Assembly (NCBI GenBank): GCA_022572485.1
Contig: JACZVU010000089.1
Coordinates: 1-10,264, forward strand
Direction: 5' to 3'
DNA length: 10,264 nt
Source of the DNA: Myxococcales bacterium
GTDB taxonomy: Bacteria > Myxococcota_A > UBA9160 > SMWR01
The notes below the pieces were generated by a model. It saw nothing but the letters and a program-made list of their open reading frames with translations. It was not told the DNA's origin and made no database searches. The position numbers and the translations under genes are program-made. Positions 8,423-10,264 of this stretch are shown piece by piece; position 1 is the first letter of the stretch, and every line of letters starts with the position of its first letter.

Positions 8423-9499
8423 GTGAAGCGCGCGCGTAAACAGCTGCTCGACTGGTACCGCGCCAACAAGCGCGCGATGCCGTGGCGAGAAACCCGCGAT
8501 CCCTACGCGATCTGGGTTTCCGAAGCGATGCTCCAACAGACACGCGTCGAAACCGCAATCCCCTACTGGGAGCGCTTTCTCACGCTCTTTCCCGATGTGC
8601 ACGCGCTTGCGACCGCCAAACTCGACGACGTGCTCGGGGCCTGGGCGGGCCTCGGTTACTACTCGCGCGCGCGCAATCTGCAGGCCGCAGCACGCCTGAT
8701 CGATGAGAACCACGGCGGAAAGCTTCCGAACGACGTCGAGACGCTGCAGACGCTCCCTGGAATCGGTCGATACACGGCAGGCGCGGTGGCATCGATCGCC
8801 TTCGACCGACCGGAGCCGGTTCTCGACGGAAACGTCAAGCGCGTGCTCACGCGTTTGCTCGGCATTCGAGAAGACATCCGTCGGCCTGCAGTCGTCGAAC
8901 GGCTCTGGCAAGAAGCGGGAGCTCTGGTCCAGGGCCCGCATCCCGGCGATCTCAATCAGGCGTTGATGGAGCTGGGCGCGACAATCTGCACACCGCGCAT
9001 GCCCCGCTGTGCCAGCTGTCCGGTTTCGCGATTATGCGACGCAAGAGCCGAGGGAGACGCGGAATCCCTCCCCATCAAGACGCGAAAGAAACCGGCCCAC
9101 AAGGTGGAGGCCGTCGCCGCTCTCGTCCTTCGGCGCGGCAAGGCGCTGGCGGTGCGCCGACCTTCCCGAGGGCTTCTCGGGGGCTTGTGGGATTTGCCCG
9201 GCGGAGACCTCGCTCCTGGAGAAACGCCGCGCGCAGGCCTTACACGCGCGTTGCGCGAGCGTGCAGGCCTCGAAATCTCCCGAGTCTCCGCAATGGGAAC
9301 CATCGAACACGCCTTCACACACCGAAAATTGACACTCCACGTCTACCGAGCCAGCACTTCGACGGATCGAATTCGGCTCGATGGCTTTGCGGGCCACAAG
9401 TGGCTCTCCCCGGGCGCAATCGCCTCCCTGCCCCACGCCACCATGACCGCCAAAGCGCTCGATCTGCTCATGCCTCCGACAACCCAATCTTCGAATTGA
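8423..9499 (+). CDS. mutY: A/G-specific adenine DNA glycosylase MutY
   Basis: MutY removes adenine mispaired with 8-oxoguanine and so prevents G-to-T transversions. From GTG 8423 the protein has 358 residues (E. coli 350). The catalytic Glu is E34 (WVSEAMLQQTRV), the helix-hairpin-helix is LPGIGRYTAG (111-120), and the catalytic Asp is D135 (LDGNVKRV). The [4Fe-4S] cysteines have perfect C-X6-C-X2-C-X5-C spacing (C189, C196, C199, C205). A NUDIX-like C-terminal domain that reads 8-oxoG spans about 228-350. The open frame extends upstream to a TTG (8363) that would overlap the M23 gene by 20 bases, but the residues before GTG 8423 are an arginine-rich run with no family counterpart, so the shorter start is preferred. 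No strong Shine-Dalgarno is seen. In the 8-oxoG recognition loop the usual Phe-Ser-His is Phe-Thr-His (298-300). Confidence 0.95.
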   Translation: MKRARKQLLDWYRANKRAMPWRETRDPYAIWVSEAMLQQTRVETAIPYWERFLTLFPDVHALATAKLDDVLGAWAGLGYYSRARNLQAAARLIDENHGGKLPNDVETLQTLPGIGRYTAGAVASIAFDRPEPVLDGNVKRVLTRLLGIREDIRRPAVVERLWQEAGALVQGPHPGDLNQALMELGATICTPRMPRCASCPVSRLCDARAEGDAESLPIKTRKKPAHKVEAVAALVLRRGKALAVRRPSRGLLGGLWDLPGGDLAPGETPRAGLTRALRERAGLEISRVSAMGTIEHAFTHRKLTLHVYRASTSTDRIRLDGFAGHKWLSPGAIASLPHATMTAKALDLLMPPTTQSSN

Positions 9500-9649
9500 C
9501 AGCCCAGCGACGGAGTTCAAAGCGATCTACGCGAGCATTCCATCCGGGTGGTTCACGCGGGTCACGGTCCGAGCTTTGGCGGTGAGCGGCTGCGCGAACT
9601 CGCCGACGCCTACCTGGCGCTACGCGACTGCTATCCTCCGGGGCCATGA
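9500..9649 (+). pseudogene. Remnant of an MBL-fold metallo-hydrolase gene (3' end only)
   Basis: Directly after the mutY stop, and in the same frame, 49 codons stay open to a TGA at 9647-9649. The peptide ends with SIRVVHAGHGPSFGG, then [15 protein letters not shown] and a short tail. A strand leading into 'H-x-GH-G-P-S-F' followed by a helix ending in 'AYL' is the usual C-terminus of metallo-beta-lactamase-fold hydrolases, where the second His of this motif is the last metal ligand. No ATG lies in the frame, only GTG at 9548, and the other metal-binding motifs (HxHxDH and so on) are absent, so it cannot be a working enzyme. The TGA overlaps the aroC ATG as ATGA, a spacing typical of coupled operon genes, which suggests the fragment was once a complete gene upstream of aroC. 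The family call comes from about 30 residues. Confidence 0.5.
9629..9637 (+). promoter_or_regulatory. Possible extended -10 element (TGCTATCCT) before aroC
   Basis: TG, one base, then TATCCT ends eight bases before ATG 9646, which would start the transcript at or next to the start codon. No Shine-Dalgarno lies between it and the ATG. No -35 match was seen at normal spacing. The box also lies in the remnant reading frame, so it may be chance. Confidence 0.25.
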
Positions 9650-10264
9650 GCAGCAGCTTCGGTCAGATCTTTCGCATCTCCACGTTTGGCGAGAGCCACG
9701 GGGGCGCGGTGGGCGTGGTGGTGGATGGTTGTCCACCACGGCTACCGATTTCGCTGGAGGAAATCCAGGCGGACCTCGATCGGCGAAGGCCCGGACAGAG
9801 TCGGATCACCACGCCGCGCCAGGAGGCGGATCGAGCAGAAATCGTCTCTGGCATATTCGAAGGACAGACGCTGGGTACGCCGATTGGCATCGTCGTTCGC
9901 AACAAAGACGCGCGGCCCGCCGCCTACGAACACATGAAAGACCTCTACCGCCCCTCTCACGCCGATTACACCACCGAGGCCAAATACGGCATCCGCAACT
10001 GGCAGGGTGGCGGTCGAGCGAGCGCGCGCGAAACCGTCGGGCGGGTTGCGGCGGGCGCGATCGCGCGCAAGCTCATCCGCACCGCGGCGGGCATCGAGGT
10101 GTTGGCCTGGGTGAGGCGCGTCCACGAAATTGAGGCCAAGATCGACCCCGCAGATGTGACCCTGAAAAGCGTCGAATCGAATCTCGTGCGCTGCCCGGAG
10201 CCCTCGGCCGCTGCTGAAATGATCGAGCACATCGATGCAGCGCGCGCCCGTGGGGATTCGCTCG
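9646..10264 (+). CDS. aroC: Chorismate synthase (5' part; cut by the window edge)
   Basis: AroC makes chorismate from 5-enolpyruvylshikimate-3-phosphate, the last shared step of aromatic amino acid synthesis, using reduced FMN. From ATG 9646, 206 codons are open to the edge, about 57% of the usual length near 360. The start [20 protein letters not shown] holds the first family signature GESHG (15-19). [18 protein letters not shown] follows at about 44-61, and the conserved central block has [15 protein letters not shown] (about 101-115), then [22 protein letters not shown]. All are standard for the family. No stop or frameshift is seen. It follows a degenerate gene end with which it shares an ATGA overlap, and lies 146 bases after mutY. 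Confidence 0.96.
   Translation, partial: MSSSFGQIFRISTFGESHGGAVGVVVDGCPPRLPISLEEIQADLDRRRPGQSRITTPRQEADRAEIVSGIFEGQTLGTPIGIVVRNKDARPAAYEHMKDLYRPSHADYTTEAKYGIRNWQGGGRASARETVGRVAAGAIARKLIRTAAGIEVLAWVRRVHEIEAKIDPADVTLKSVESNLVRCPEPSAAAEMIEHIDAARARGDSL

Noticed and set aside
9496..9501. Perfect TTGACA across the mutY stop codon as a -35 box for aroC
   Set aside because: No -10-like hexamer at 16-18 bases; the nearest AT-containing stretch is 22 bases away.

Overview
The window is GC-rich, gene-dense bacterial chromosome. Nine protein genes (two cut by the window edges), one gene remnant and one small repeat array are supported. The gene set and wording of the proteins (RNase D with two HRDC-like regions, PepP, Acs, MutY, AroC, and poorly characterised lipoprotein and M23 proteins) are compatible with a deltaproteobacterial-type lineage (Myxococcota, Desulfobacterota, Binatota or similar). 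That placement is an impression only, because no marker here fixes the taxon. Nothing looks like a phage, plasmid, insertion sequence or CRISPR locus.

Layout. Minus strand 1-223: start of a FIST sensor-domain gene running off the left edge. It diverges from a plus-strand run made of rnd (378-1568) and a predicted lipoprotein with beta-propeller-like repeats (1612-2787). A three-unit tandem repeat array (about 2771-2961) follows, then pepP (Xaa-Pro aminopeptidase, 2965-4260, GTG start) and acs (acetyl-CoA synthetase, 4312-6267). A histidine-phosphatase gene (6304-6906, minus) converges on acs and diverges from an M23 peptidase gene (7012-8382). That gene is followed by mutY (8423-9499, GTG start) and the first 206 codons of aroC (9646 to the right edge).

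The genes are mostly household functions: RNA 3'-end processing, peptide turnover, acetate activation, cell-wall hydrolysis, repair of 8-oxoG:A mismatches and chorismate synthesis. They do not form one pathway. I see no convincing new multi-gene system.

Two structures are worth attention. First, each unit of the repeat array carries two hairpins whose stems differ between units by compensating base changes. The first unit supplies the stop codon of the lipoprotein gene and the last ends three bases before the pepP start. Second, the 147 bases between the mutY stop and aroC are an open frame ending in what looks like the C-terminal tail of a metallo-beta-lactamase-fold hydrolase. It closes in an ATGA overlap with aroC, so it looks like the remnant of a lost gene.
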